From Nonomuraea turcica (GTDB taxonomy: Bacteria > Actinomycetota > Actinomycetes > Streptosporangiales > Streptosporangiaceae), in NCBI RefSeq assembly GCF_030718205.1, contig NZ_JAUZQF010000002.1, positions 62,001-126,000 on the forward strand: DNA of 64,000 nt. Reading direction: 5' to 3'. Positions within the stretch are counted from its first letter, which is position 1. Every line of letters begins with the position of its first letter. The notes under the pieces were generated by a model, which was given only the letters and a program-made list of their open reading frames with translations, had not been told where the DNA came from and searched no databases. Positions 17,144-27,033 of this stretch are shown piece after piece. The translations under genes were made by a program, and so were the position numbers.

Positions 17144-17671
17144 TCAAGGACTGGGGACGCCGTTGCCGTCCCAGCCGCGGCCGGACAGCACGTCCTCCAA
17201 GGTCGGCCGCCAATCGGCAATGTCCCTCGGACCGGGCTGGGCGAGCTGGATCAAGACGCCGTGCGCCTCCTTCGGGTGCAGGAACACCTCCTGCCAGCGC
17301 GGATCGGACCGATTGAGCCCGTGCAGGCGGTAACCGCGGCCGGTGAGCCGGGCGACGGCCGCGGTGAGATCGTCGACGTGGAAGTTCAGATGGTGGACAC
17401 CGCCGCGGCCCCGGGTGAGCTCGAAGAAGCTGTCGAAGAAGGCCGAGCCGGCCAGGGGCTCCATGAGCTCGACCTTGCTCCCGTTGGCATACGAGAGCTG
17501 CAGCGTCCGGTAGCCGGCGACCTGGTTGTCGCCACCGCCGCCGAGGTGCCGCCCGCCGAGCAGATCGCGGTAAATGGCCAGCAGGTCCCTGATCCGGGGC
17601 GCGGCCACGGCCGTGTGGTCGAAGGTCACCTCGAGGCCGTCCAGTTCCAGGTCCAACGCACGACTCCTCAC
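17144..17671 (-). CDS. VOC (glyoxalase/methylmalonyl-CoA epimerase-like) protein
   Basis: 175 residues from GTG 17671. It has a paired beta-alpha-beta-beta-beta vicinal oxygen chelate fold: FDHTAVAAPRIRDLLAIYRDLLGG, then VELMEPL, GGVHHLNFHVDDL and a C-terminal IQLAQPG. The metal ligands expected in the epimerase branch (His18 in DHTAV, His in VHHLNFHV, Glu in VELMEP) are present. It may be a methylmalonyl-CoA epimerase or a lactoylglutathione lyase relative; epimerase is the better match. A perfect TAGAAT/ATTCTA operator sits 13 bp upstream of the start. Confidence 0.8.
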   Translation of the reverse strand: MRSRALDLELDGLEVTFDHTAVAAPRIRDLLAIYRDLLGGRHLGGGGDNQVAGYRTLQLSYANGSKVELMEPLAGSAFFDSFFELTRGRGGVHHLNFHVDDLTAAVARLTGRGYRLHGLNRSDPRWQEVFLHPKEAHGVLIQLAQPGPRDIADWRPTLEDVLSGRGWDGNGVPSP

Positions 17672-17683
17672 TCCAGACCAATC

Positions 17684-17700
17684 CTAGAATTTGATTCTAG
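17684..17700. promoter_or_regulatory. Perfect TetR-type operator before the VOC gene
   Basis: CTAGAAT-TTG-ATTCTAG is a perfect 7-3-7 inverted repeat 13 bp upstream of the VOC GTG. The half-site CTAGAAT also occurs in the promoter of the TetR gene at 16.2 kb. Confidence 0.7.
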
Positions 17701-17725
17701 CGGTTGACCGGTCTCGAGGTCGGGC

Positions 17726-17769
17726 GCTGTGGGCGACATGTCCACCCACAGCGGGCGGACATGTCCGCC
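17726..17769. other. Two ACATGT-centred dyads
   Basis: GCTGTGGG (17726-17733) and CCCACAGC (17745-17752) flank one ACATGT. GGCGGACATGTCCGCC (17754-17769) is a 16-bp perfect palindrome around a second ACATGT 23 bp away. They lie between the VOC operator and the ettA terminator and could be a further operator or overlapping hairpins. Confidence 0.5.
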
Positions 17770-17779
17770 GCTCACACGA

Positions 17780-17820
17780 CAACAGGCGTGTGAGCGGGCC
17801 GGCCGCTCACACGCCTGTTG
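17780..17820 (-). terminator. Strong hairpin, ettA terminator
   Basis: CAACAGGCGTGTGAGCGG (17780-17797) and CCGCTCACACGCCTGTTG (17803-17820) form an 18-bp perfect stem with a 5-nt loop, 11 nt after the ettA stop on the minus strand. Confidence 0.8.
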
Positions 17821-17831
17821 ATTCGCGCGAC

Positions 17832-19496
<1,665 letters not shown>

Positions 19497-19605
19497 GTCC
19501 TCTAGCTTAGGGGCTCCCGACCCGGGCTTCCGCCGCTCCTCCCCAGGAGCGCCCCAGGCCCCGACACGACCAGGCCAGACGCTGGGCGACACCGTCAGAT
19601 GCCCA

Positions 19606-19683
19606 GCACCAGGCCACGGAATGGCACCGCAGCGCTGCGGCCAGACTCCCTGCACCAGGCCACGGGACTGCACCGCAGCGCTG
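19606..19683. repeat. 32-bp direct repeat, two copies
   Basis: Units at 19606-19637 and 19652-19683, 46 bp apart, share GCACCAGGCCACGG and CACCGCAGCGCTG with two or three differences. They lie in the 271-bp gap between ettA and the GGDEF gene, in the presumed ettA promoter region. No gene is seen there. Confidence 0.75.
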
Positions 19684-19767
19684 GCGCGAACACCGCCCTT
19701 CAACCGGCGCGTGCGAACGTCCGCCTGTGAGACCTTGCCAGACCTGTAGGGACAGGTGCCGGCGCGG

Positions 19768-21057
19768 TCAGCAGGGTTCCTCGGGGAGGGGGCGGGGCGG
19801 GGGGTGGACGGCTGGGATGCAGACGCGGTCGCGGCCCAGCTCCTTCGCTCGGTACAGCGCCAGATCGGCGGCGGCCAGCAGATCGATCAGCTCATCGCCG
19901 TGGACGCTCATCAACGCGACACCCGCCGAAATGGTGACCTTGACGAGGGTGTCATCGGCGGGGATGGCCATGTGGCCGATGCGGGTGCGCAGGCGCTCGG
20001 CGACCTGCCGGGCCTCGTGAATGTCGGCGCCGGGCAGCAGGACGACGAACTCCTCACCGCCGAAACGCCCCACCACGTCGTAGTCGCGCAGTTGGCTGCG
20101 CAACGCGGCCGCCACCCCGACCAGGACCTGATCGCCGACCAGGTGGCCGTGCGCGTCGTTGACGCGTTTGAAGTGGTCGATGTCGATGATCAGAAGCGCC
20201 AGCGTGTCACCGGTGCGGCGGGCGCGGACGATCTCCGTGTCGGCCTCGCGTTGCCAGGCGGCGGCGTTCAGCAAGCCGGTCTTCGCGTCCGTACGTGCCG
20301 CCGCCTGGAGCTGTGCATGCAGAAGGCTGCGTTGCAGGAGCACCACCGGCGGAAGGGCGAGCAGAAGCAGGGCGAGGTTGAGGCCGCAGGCGATCGACAC
20401 CGTGACTCCGAGGCACAGCTCGACGATGTCCAGCAGCACGCTCTCCCGATCCCACAGCACCTCCGGCCAGGTGATGTCCGGGTTGGCCATGTGGGCGGCG
20501 ATGGCGATGAGCGCGATGTTGAGCAACGAGAAGAGCACGGCGGCCGCCACCGCGTACATGATGGGCGGGCCACTGCCGCGGGACAACGCCGACGGGGCCG
20601 GGACGAACCCGTGGAACAGGACCGATGCCGAACACCCGGCCAGGCCGATGGCGGCCGAGGTGAACACCCGGCGGTGCAGCACCGTGGCCCGGACTCGTAG
20701 CTGCAGCAGGACCTGCAGCACGATCGGCGCGAACAGTGCGTAGACGGGGGGCAAGAGCAAGGCCACCGGCAGCCACCAGGCCGACAGCAGGTCGCGCGAG
20801 ACCCCGGCAGGCATCCCCAGGCGTCTGGTGGCCTCGATGCAGACCATGCCACACCCCATGAGGGCAGCAAACGTGCCCATATCCGGCCACCGGAACTCGG
20901 TGCTGGACGCGAACACCATGATCGCGACGAGATCGAGAGCCACTATCGCGCACAAGTAGATCACGAGTGGGCGGCGTTGCCCTAGCAACGGCCAGCGGTC
21001 GACCAGTGTTGACACACCGTTGCGAGACTTTATCGAGGCGTGACTGGTCGCCGCCAT
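19768..21057 (-). CDS. Membrane-bound diguanylate cyclase (GGDEF)
   Basis: 429 residues from ATG 21057, preceded by AAGGAGGAG. The first 250 residues carry about seven hydrophobic segments, for example PLVIYLCAIVALDLVAIMVF and LLDIVELCLGVTVSIACGLNLALLLLALPPVVLL. The C-terminal GGDEF domain (about 265-425) has DIDHFKRVND, GHLVGDQVL and RFGGEEFVVLLPGAD, so the active site is intact. RDYD five residues before GGEEF is a product-inhibition I-site. It should make c-di-GMP at the membrane; c-di-GMP controls development in filamentous actinobacteria. No EAL domain is attached. Confidence 0.93.
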   Translation of the reverse strand: MAATSHASIKSRNGVSTLVDRWPLLGQRRPLVIYLCAIVALDLVAIMVFASSTEFRWPDMGTFAALMGCGMVCIEATRRLGMPAGVSRDLLSAWWLPVALLLPPVYALFAPIVLQVLLQLRVRATVLHRRVFTSAAIGLAGCSASVLFHGFVPAPSALSRGSGPPIMYAVAAAVLFSLLNIALIAIAAHMANPDITWPEVLWDRESVLLDIVELCLGVTVSIACGLNLALLLLALPPVVLLQRSLLHAQLQAAARTDAKTGLLNAAAWQREADTEIVRARRTGDTLALLIIDIDHFKRVNDAHGHLVGDQVLVGVAAALRSQLRDYDVVGRFGGEEFVVLLPGADIHEARQVAERLRTRIGHMAIPADDTLVKVTISAGVALMSVHGDELIDLLAAADLALYRAKELGRDRVCIPAVHPPPRPLPEEPC

Positions 21058-21661
21058 CTCGTCTCCTCCTTGACTAACGATGTGTAACACAATAATTGCG
21101 GAGTGTGCGTTGCGCGATGGGAACCGATACGTTGACAGAGACCACACCTGCTCAATCCGCGAGCGGGCCGTGCTGGAAAGGAGCAGCCATGGTGCGGGGC
21201 GTGATTTGGGCCTGACAGATGCGGTCGCGATCTGACGCGGGCCGCCACACGGGTCAACGCCATCGGCCGCCCTCGGGGCGATCAACGGGATTTCGGCCGG
21301 TGCCCCCTCCCCTCCTCCTCCCCCTCCCTTAGCCAACTCCCCTGCGCGCATCATCAACGGCTCAACCGCCTGCGCCTTAGCGGCCGTCCCGACGCCCAAC
21401 ACCTCAGCGCCCCCAAAGTCAGCGCCGTCACACGTCACCGCTCCCAACGCTCCAGCGCCTCAGCACCTTCAGCACCTTCAGCACCTTCAGCACCTCAGCG
21501 CCCTCAGCGCCCCAGCGCCCCAGCGCCCCAGCGCCCTCAGCGCCCTCAGCGCCCTCAGCACCTCAGCGCCCCAGCGCCCTCAGCGCCCTCAGCACCTTGG
21601 CGCCCCGAAGCACCAGGGAGCACCGCATGTGGCCGACGGCGCCCCCTGCTGGCTCGGTGTT
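21058..21661. other. 604-bp gene-free region with simple repeats
   Basis: It contains the GGDEF promoter (AT-rich around 21085-21095), a tiny plus-strand frame 21189-21215 (MVRGVIWA) with AAAGGAG before it, a C/T-rich run at about 21303-21335, and the tandem array listed separately. No normal gene or RNA was recognised. Confidence 0.5.
21453..21607. repeat. 8/9-bp tandem repeat array
   Basis: About 17 units of CAGCRCCY with an optional extra base follow each other with almost no interruption. They include three consecutive CAGCACCTT units and several CAGCGCCCT units. The array sits just after the 3' end of the ssb gene. Unit length alternates between 8 and 9, so it does not encode a simple peptide repeat. 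Strand slippage is the likely origin. Confidence 0.85.
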
Positions 21662-22252
21662 CTACGCTGCCGCACGCTCCTCGGTCGTCAGCGGCTCGAC
21701 GTTCTGGTCGTCTTCATCGCCGGCGCTGTCGTTCGCGCCCTCCGGCCCAAGCACGCGGACAGGGTGGCTTTCGGTGGGCGCGGCGCCGGGTCGAGGGAGA
21801 GAGCGGAGGGGCCGGGAGCCCATGGCCCAGTCCTGGGTTTCCTCGTCCAGGCGGTCACGCATTTCCCTGCTCATCGAGGCCACGCCGGCGCCCCGCTCCG
21901 GCTTGGTGAAGACTCCGGTGCCCCAGCGCAGGTCGTGGCCCACCGCGCTGGCCTCTATCTCAGGCATGAAACGGCGGTCGCCTTCCTGGCCGAACTCGCG
22001 GATGCGGAGCCTGCCCGATACCACCACAGGCTGCCCCGCCCGTACGGACGTGGCGACGTTCTCTCCCAAGGCGCGCCAGCAGCGGACGGTGAAGCAGACC
22101 CGCTCGCCATCGGTCCACTGGCCTGTCTTCTTGTCGAAGTAACGGTGCGAAGTGAGCACCTTCAGCGAGGTGACCCTGAGGCCGTCATCGAAGGTGTATT
22201 GCCGGGGCTCTGCTGCGACGTTGCCGGTGAGCGTGATGTAGATGTCGTTCAT
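21662..22252 (-). CDS. ssb: Single-stranded DNA-binding protein, SsbB-like
   Basis: 196 residues from ATG 22252 (MNDIYITLTGNVAAEP). Residues 1-105 form an OB fold with GNVAAEPRQYTFDDGLRVTSLKVLTSHRYFDKKTGQWTDGE and WRALGENVATSVRAGQPVVVSGRLRIREF. The tail is long and charged but ends EERAAA and lacks the DDDIPF-type acidic tip of the replicative SSB. It is therefore likely a secondary SSB for recombination, competence or sporulation, like Rv2478c beside the M. tuberculosis EttA gene. It is transcribed leftward after the dynamin-like pair, with 246 bp between. Confidence 0.9.
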   Translation of the reverse strand: MNDIYITLTGNVAAEPRQYTFDDGLRVTSLKVLTSHRYFDKKTGQWTDGERVCFTVRCWRALGENVATSVRAGQPVVVSGRLRIREFGQEGDRRFMPEIEASAVGHDLRWGTGVFTKPERGAGVASMSREMRDRLDEETQDWAMGSRPLRSLPRPGAAPTESHPVRVLGPEGANDSAGDEDDQNVEPLTTEERAAA

Positions 22253-22498
22253 CCCATGCCTCCCCATGCGGCGGGCGGGCTGCCCGCGACCTGGCCCTAC
22301 GGTGCCGTGAGGGGGTGGGTGCAGGGGCGGGCGAACGGGATTCTGTGGATGAAGGTGTCGGCGCGGGTTGAGCCTGTGGACACAATCCACGCCCCCCGGA
22401 GATCCGCCCGCCCCAGCACGCAAGCCAAGGACATCCGCCCGCCGCACCCGCCGGCCGAGACGCCGGTCCCGGCCGGCAAGAGGGTGCAGGACGAGGTG

Positions 22499-24121
22499 TC
22501 AGCCGGACAGATCGCGCAGAGCCGTGTAGAAGGCGTGGTGGCGGGTCAGCTCGCGTTCGACGGGCTCCACGACCATCGTCGCCGACACGGCCGCGACCCG
22601 GCGCCTCATCTCGCGCTCGAGCCGTTCCCGCTCCTTCGACGCCCCCAGCTCCACGAAGTTGCGGGACGCGATGCCCGACAGCGCGCCCAGGCCCAGCACC
22701 GAAGCCATCATGAGCCCCACCCACGGCAGCGCCGCGCTGTCGCCCAGCAGCTCCAGCCCAGCCGGCAGCCGGCCGGGCATGATCAGGCCGACCGCCAGCC
22801 AGGCCGCCCCGGCCAGGAATGCCGCCACCAGGAAGTATTGCCACACCTTGAGCAGCCGCCACCACCCCGGCACCCGGTCGAGCTGGGGCGCCACCTCCGT
22901 GAGGTCCTCGGTCAGGGCCTGTGGCAACTGGCCCGCGCGGGACCTGGCCGCCTGGTGCACCGCCGTACGCCACACCGGGTGCATGCCCATGGACAGCCCG
23001 TCGGCCAGCGCGTGGACGGCGTTGGCCACCTCGGCCGACTGGGCGCTGACCGAGCCCGCCGTGATGCCGCGGATCTCATCCCCCACGTCCTCAAGACGCA
23101 GGCTCTTCAACGGATCGGAGCGGAACTTGTCGAACCACCGTGGATACGGCCACCCGACCCACTGGCTGGACCGCTCCGCGTAGACGTTCTCCATGGCCTC
23201 GCCCACGGCCGGAACGCCCACCGCGTCGCACAACGCGTCGGTCAGCCCCATCCTGCGGGCCTCGTCGACCGACGACGGGGCGGTCAAGGACTCGCCCAGC
23301 GGCATGGCCTCGGCCAGACGCTGCTCCAATCGGTGCAGGTCCGCCTCGAGCTTCTGGATGGCGGCACGCCGGCGGGCGACGGCGGTCGCGATGACGCTCT
23401 TGAGGCTCTCGATGCCGCGCCCGCTGACCGACGAGGTGGGTACGACGCTCGGATGCTCGACGCCCTCACGGCGCAGCAGGTCGTTGAGGTCGATGACCAG
23501 CTCGGCCAGCTCCTCGGTGGTGAGCCGGTCGGCCTGGTTGAGCGCGAACACCGTCACCGCGTCATGCCCCGCCAGCTCCGTCACGTAGCGCCGGTGCGTG
23601 GAGGCGTCGGCGTACTTCTGCGGGTCGAGCACCCACACCACCAGGTCCGCCAGACCGATGAGCCGGTCGGCCTCGGTGTCGGTCAGTGCCCTGATCGAGT
23701 CGTGGTCGGGCAGGTCCAGCAGGATGAGCCCGTGGAGCTGGCTGTCGCCCTTGTCGAGCGCGCTGGCCCGGGAGAAGCGGTGCCGCCACTGGATCTGCAG
23801 CCAGTCGAGCAGCGGCGCCGCGCCCTCCAGTCCCCAGACGCAGGCGTGGGTGCGGGCCGTGGTCGGCCGGCGTACGCCGGTGGGCGACAGCTCCAGCCCG
23901 GAGATCGCGTTGAACAGCGACGACTTCCCGCTGCCCGTGCCGCCCGCAAGGGCGACGACGGTGTGCTCGGACGACAGCTTGAGGCGTTCTCCGGCCCGCT
24001 GCAGCAGCGCGCCGGCCTCGTTAAGCAGCTTCCTGTCGAGCCGCCCCGGGCCCAGCTCCACCACCTTGGTGAGCGCGGTCAGCCGCGCGGCGAGGCCCGG
24101 CCTGGTGGTCATCGTGGTCAT
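22499..24121 (-). CDS. Dynamin-like GTPase with two C-terminal membrane helices
   Basis: 540 residues. The P-loop is GGTGSGKSS near residue 60, switch residues are in the TGVRRPTTARTHACVWG region, G3 is LLDLPDHDS and the NKxD equivalent is ALNQADRL. A middle helical region follows. Two membrane segments lie at about 425-448 and 460-480 (VWQYFLVAAFLAGAAWLAVGLIMP; LPWVGLMMASVLGLGALSGI). The tail is SKERERLEREMRRRVAAVSA. Streptomyces DynA/DynB form such a pair and stabilise FtsZ rings during sporulation septation; this membrane member looks DynB-like. It overlaps the upstream GTPase gene by 4 nt. Confidence 0.85.
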   Translation of the reverse strand: MTTMTTRPGLAARLTALTKVVELGPGRLDRKLLNEAGALLQRAGERLKLSSEHTVVALAGGTGSGKSSLFNAISGLELSPTGVRRPTTARTHACVWGLEGAAPLLDWLQIQWRHRFSRASALDKGDSQLHGLILLDLPDHDSIRALTDTEADRLIGLADLVVWVLDPQKYADASTHRRYVTELAGHDAVTVFALNQADRLTTEELAELVIDLNDLLRREGVEHPSVVPTSSVSGRGIESLKSVIATAVARRRAAIQKLEADLHRLEQRLAEAMPLGESLTAPSSVDEARRMGLTDALCDAVGVPAVGEAMENVYAERSSQWVGWPYPRWFDKFRSDPLKSLRLEDVGDEIRGITAGSVSAQSAEVANAVHALADGLSMGMHPVWRTAVHQAARSRAGQLPQALTEDLTEVAPQLDRVPGWWRLLKVWQYFLVAAFLAGAAWLAVGLIMPGRLPAGLELLGDSAALPWVGLMMASVLGLGALSGIASRNFVELGASKERERLEREMRRRVAAVSATMVVEPVERELTRHHAFYTALRDLSG

Positions 24122-27033
24122 CGAGCGACCTCAAGGTTGTACGTTGCCTGGTAAAGCCGAGTCGCGACGGACTCGTCGGGAATGCCCGCGGAATCGAGCG
24201 CCTGCGCATAACGCAGCGCTTCCTGGTCGAACAGCATGCCGATCCTGGCCCGCAGGTCGCTCAGCGCCTTGGCGCCGATGCCGCGCAGCGACTCCGCGCC
24301 CAGCAGGGCGTTGACCAGCCGATGCGGCACGCCTTCGCCGTTGCTGCCGTGGAACATCGCGACCATGAAGATCAGTGACAGCGAGTCGGGATCGAACGAC
24401 ACCAGCTTCGACACCGACCGCTTGGCCACACCCTCTGTCCGCACCAGCTCGCTCAGGTGCTCCTGCCAGGACGCGATGGCCCGACTGGTGTGCCGTACGA
24501 GATCGTCCGAAGGCCTGTCGAGGCCCTCGCCGAGCTTGGCCCCTAGCTCCGAGCGGTGCCGCCAGCGCGCGGCCACCTCCTCAGCGGCACGGTTGGCGGC
24601 GGCCACGATCACCGACTCCAGGCCGGTGCGGATCGCCGCCTTGAATGCCAGCACCCGTTCGGGTGCCTGCCTGGCGGCCCTGCCGCGCTTGCGCAGCCGC
24701 AGCGAGCGCATCAGATCGCCCGAGCCGGCGAAGTCCTGCCAGCGGGCCAGCACCTCGCCGTGCAGCAGCGAGCCATTCTTCGACGCCTTGTCGATCGCGC
24801 TGAGCGCGCTGAAGAAAGCCGCCTCCACGTCGCTGCGCAGCTCGGTCCTGAACGCGGCCTGCGCCTCCAGATGCTTGGCCAGCGCCGGTACGCGGGTGCG
24901 GAAGCTGTCAAGCACGCCGTTGAGCGTCTCGCGTACGGCCTGGGCGCGCCGCTCTTCGTCCACCGACAGCTCGGCCAGCCACATTCGCAGGTCGGTGACC
25001 TCGCTGTCGGGCAGCCTGCCGTCCTCGACCTTCGACTCGTGAATCACGAACCGGTCGATCTCGCCCAGGCCGTATTCGGTGAGCATCCGGACGAAATGCT
25101 TCAGCACCACGTCGGCGGACCTCTGCTGTACCCGCGACAACACGATGGCCAGGCGGGCGCCGCGCTCCTTGGCCAGCTTCAGCAGGTTCCAGGCGGGGGC
25201 GTCGGCGTATCGGGCCGCCGTGGTCACGAAGATCCACAGGTCGGCGGCGTCGAGCATGCGGTGTGCGACATCGTGGTGCTCCTCGACCACCGAGTCGATG
25301 TCGGGGGTGTCGAGCAGCGCGACGCCCTGCGGGAGCTTCTCCGTCGCGACGATGACGATGCCGCGCATCCCGGAGTTCGGGGAGGGCTGGTCGAGCCGCT
25401 CCAGATTGCCGAGCAGTTCGCCCTCCGTGAACCAGTCGCGGTCCTCGGGGTGGCAGACCAGCACGGGGGTGCCGGTGGTCGGGCGGCGTACGCCGGTGCG
25501 CGAGACGTTGCGTTCGGCGAGGGAGTTGATCAGGGTGGACTTGCCCGCGCCCGTCGAGCCCGCGACCACGATGAGGGCGGGGGCGGTGCTGGTCTTGACC
25601 CGGGGCAGCACGTAGTCCTCGAGCTGGGTCAGCAGGTCGGCCTGCGCTTGCCTGGCCTCCTCGGCACCGGGCAGGTCCAGGCCGAAGCGGAGGTCGGCGA
25701 CGCTTTCCCGCAACGTGCCGAGTGCCGCCGCGAGTGCCTCGGCCGCCTCTGCCGGCAACTCCTCGGTACGGGTCGCCGAGGCCTCGCCAGAGCCTTCGTT
25801 CCCGTCGGATCCCAAGCTGCCGGCCTCAGGCTCATGGGCTTCAGGCTCGTGCGTTTCGGGCTCGGGGGTTTCGGGCTCGTCGGCGCCGGGTCCCTCAGCG
25901 GGCGGATCGCCGGCGGGCGGCTGCTCTTCCGCTGCGACCGGCTCATCCTCGGGTGACGGCCGATCTTCGACATGCGACTCGTCAGCGTCTTGCGATTCGT
26001 CAGCGTCGTGCAGGCCCTCAGCGTCCGATGCCTCAGCGTCCGATGCCTCAGCGTCCGGCGATGCCTTCGCGTCGGCCGTTTCCCCGGCAGACGGCTCCTG
26101 AGAGTGCGGCTCCTCGCCGGGCGCCTCCGCATCGCCTGGTGGCTCGTCAGACGGTCCCGCGTCCACCGGCTGCTCGATGTTCAGCAGCTCGCCGTCCGAT
26201 TGCTCGGCGGCCGGTGCGGTCGCCGGCTCGTCACGGGCGAGCATCTGCTGCTCGGCGGAGGTCTCGCCGACGGCCGGGCCGTCGAGTGCGGCAGGTTTCA
26301 CGAAAAGGGAGGGCCCACCGGACGGGGCCGAGTCGGCGGGAGCCTCGGGCTTCCTCGGCTCCGGGCGGGGCCCGGGAGCGACCGGCGCTTCAGGCTCAGA
26401 AGCGGCGAGCGTCTCGGGCTCAGAAGCGGCGAGCGTCTCGGGCTCGGAAGCGGACAGCGTTCCGGGCTCGGAAGCGGACAGCGTTTCGGGCTCGGAAGCG
26501 GACAGCGTCTCGGGCTCGGAAGCGGACGGCGGCTCCGCTGTGGAACGCCCCGCGGAGGCGGGCGGCGGCTCCGGTGCGGAGCGGCCGGTGCCGGTGGCGG
26601 GTCGGCGGGGAGCGAAGAAGTTCACGGCCTCGGCGGGCTTCTGGGCGCCGGAACGGTCGGCGACGGCCTCGCCCTGGGGGGACTCACCAGGCGCGCCCGC
26701 CTCCTGGGCCCGCGGCTCCTCGCGGCCGGCCCGCCCATCACCAGCCGACGGCCCTGGACGGCCAGCCCGCCCATCACCCGCCGACGGCCCCGGACGGCCG
26801 ACCCGCTCGTCACCAGCCGGCGGCTCGGCCCGGCCGGGCCGACTGTCCTCGGGCGCCGGCTCCTCGTGCCCGGTCCGGCCGCCGGCCGGACGTGGGTCGT
26901 CAGGCCGCGTGGCCTTGGCTCCGCCGGCCGGGGCGAAGGCGTCGAACGTGTCGTCGTCGTCCCGCACTGGCCGGAAGCTCAACGTCTGCTCCCCCAGCGA
27001 CTCCGGTCGTCCGTCATCCATGGCCGTGTTCAC
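24118..27033 (-). CDS. Dynamin-like GTPase with a 440-residue disordered N-terminus
   Basis: 971 residues. Residues 1 to about 440 are acidic, Pro/Ala/Glu/Ser-rich and low complexity, with at least five near-perfect copies of SASEPETL. The GTPase domain starts near 440: P-loop GSTGAGKSTLIN about 490, TGVRRPTTGTPVLVCHP, G3 LLDTPDIDSV and a VLSRVQQR-type specificity strand. A long helical region runs to the end. No membrane helix is visible, in contrast to its partner downstream. It is DynA-like in the sense of the Streptomyces pair. The disordered head may be a tether to the divisome. It overlaps cobA upstream and the partner downstream by 4 nt each. Confidence 0.85.
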   Translation of the reverse strand: MNTAMDDGRPESLGEQTLSFRPVRDDDDTFDAFAPAGGAKATRPDDPRPAGGRTGHEEPAPEDSRPGRAEPPAGDERVGRPGPSAGDGRAGRPGPSAGDGRAGREEPRAQEAGAPGESPQGEAVADRSGAQKPAEAVNFFAPRRPATGTGRSAPEPPPASAGRSTAEPPSASEPETLSASEPETLSASEPGTLSASEPETLAASEPETLAASEPEAPVAPGPRPEPRKPEAPADSAPSGGPSLFVKPAALDGPAVGETSAEQQMLARDEPATAPAAEQSDGELLNIEQPVDAGPSDEPPGDAEAPGEEPHSQEPSAGETADAKASPDAEASDAEASDAEGLHDADESQDADESHVEDRPSPEDEPVAAEEQPPAGDPPAEGPGADEPETPEPETHEPEAHEPEAGSLGSDGNEGSGEASATRTEELPAEAAEALAAALGTLRESVADLRFGLDLPGAEEARQAQADLLTQLEDYVLPRVKTSTAPALIVVAGSTGAGKSTLINSLAERNVSRTGVRRPTTGTPVLVCHPEDRDWFTEGELLGNLERLDQPSPNSGMRGIVIVATEKLPQGVALLDTPDIDSVVEEHHDVAHRMLDAADLWIFVTTAARYADAPAWNLLKLAKERGARLAIVLSRVQQRSADVVLKHFVRMLTEYGLGEIDRFVIHESKVEDGRLPDSEVTDLRMWLAELSVDEERRAQAVRETLNGVLDSFRTRVPALAKHLEAQAAFRTELRSDVEAAFFSALSAIDKASKNGSLLHGEVLARWQDFAGSGDLMRSLRLRKRGRAARQAPERVLAFKAAIRTGLESVIVAAANRAAEEVAARWRHRSELGAKLGEGLDRPSDDLVRHTSRAIASWQEHLSELVRTEGVAKRSVSKLVSFDPDSLSLIFMVAMFHGSNGEGVPHRLVNALLGAESLRGIGAKALSDLRARIGMLFDQEALRYAQALDSAGIPDESVATRLYQATYNLEVAR

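Noticed and set aside
21453..21607. Could the repeat array be a CRISPR?
   Set aside because: Units are 8-9 bp with no spacers and no cas genes.
22344..22383. Two DnaA-box-like sequences (TGTGGACAC and TGTGGATGA) before ssb
   Set aside because: Only two imperfect boxes and no AT-rich unwinding region or dnaA/dnaN neighbours; not an origin.
21629..24154. 841-residue plus-strand open frame
   Set aside because: It lies across ssb and the membrane GTPase on the other strand; high GC keeps shadow frames open.
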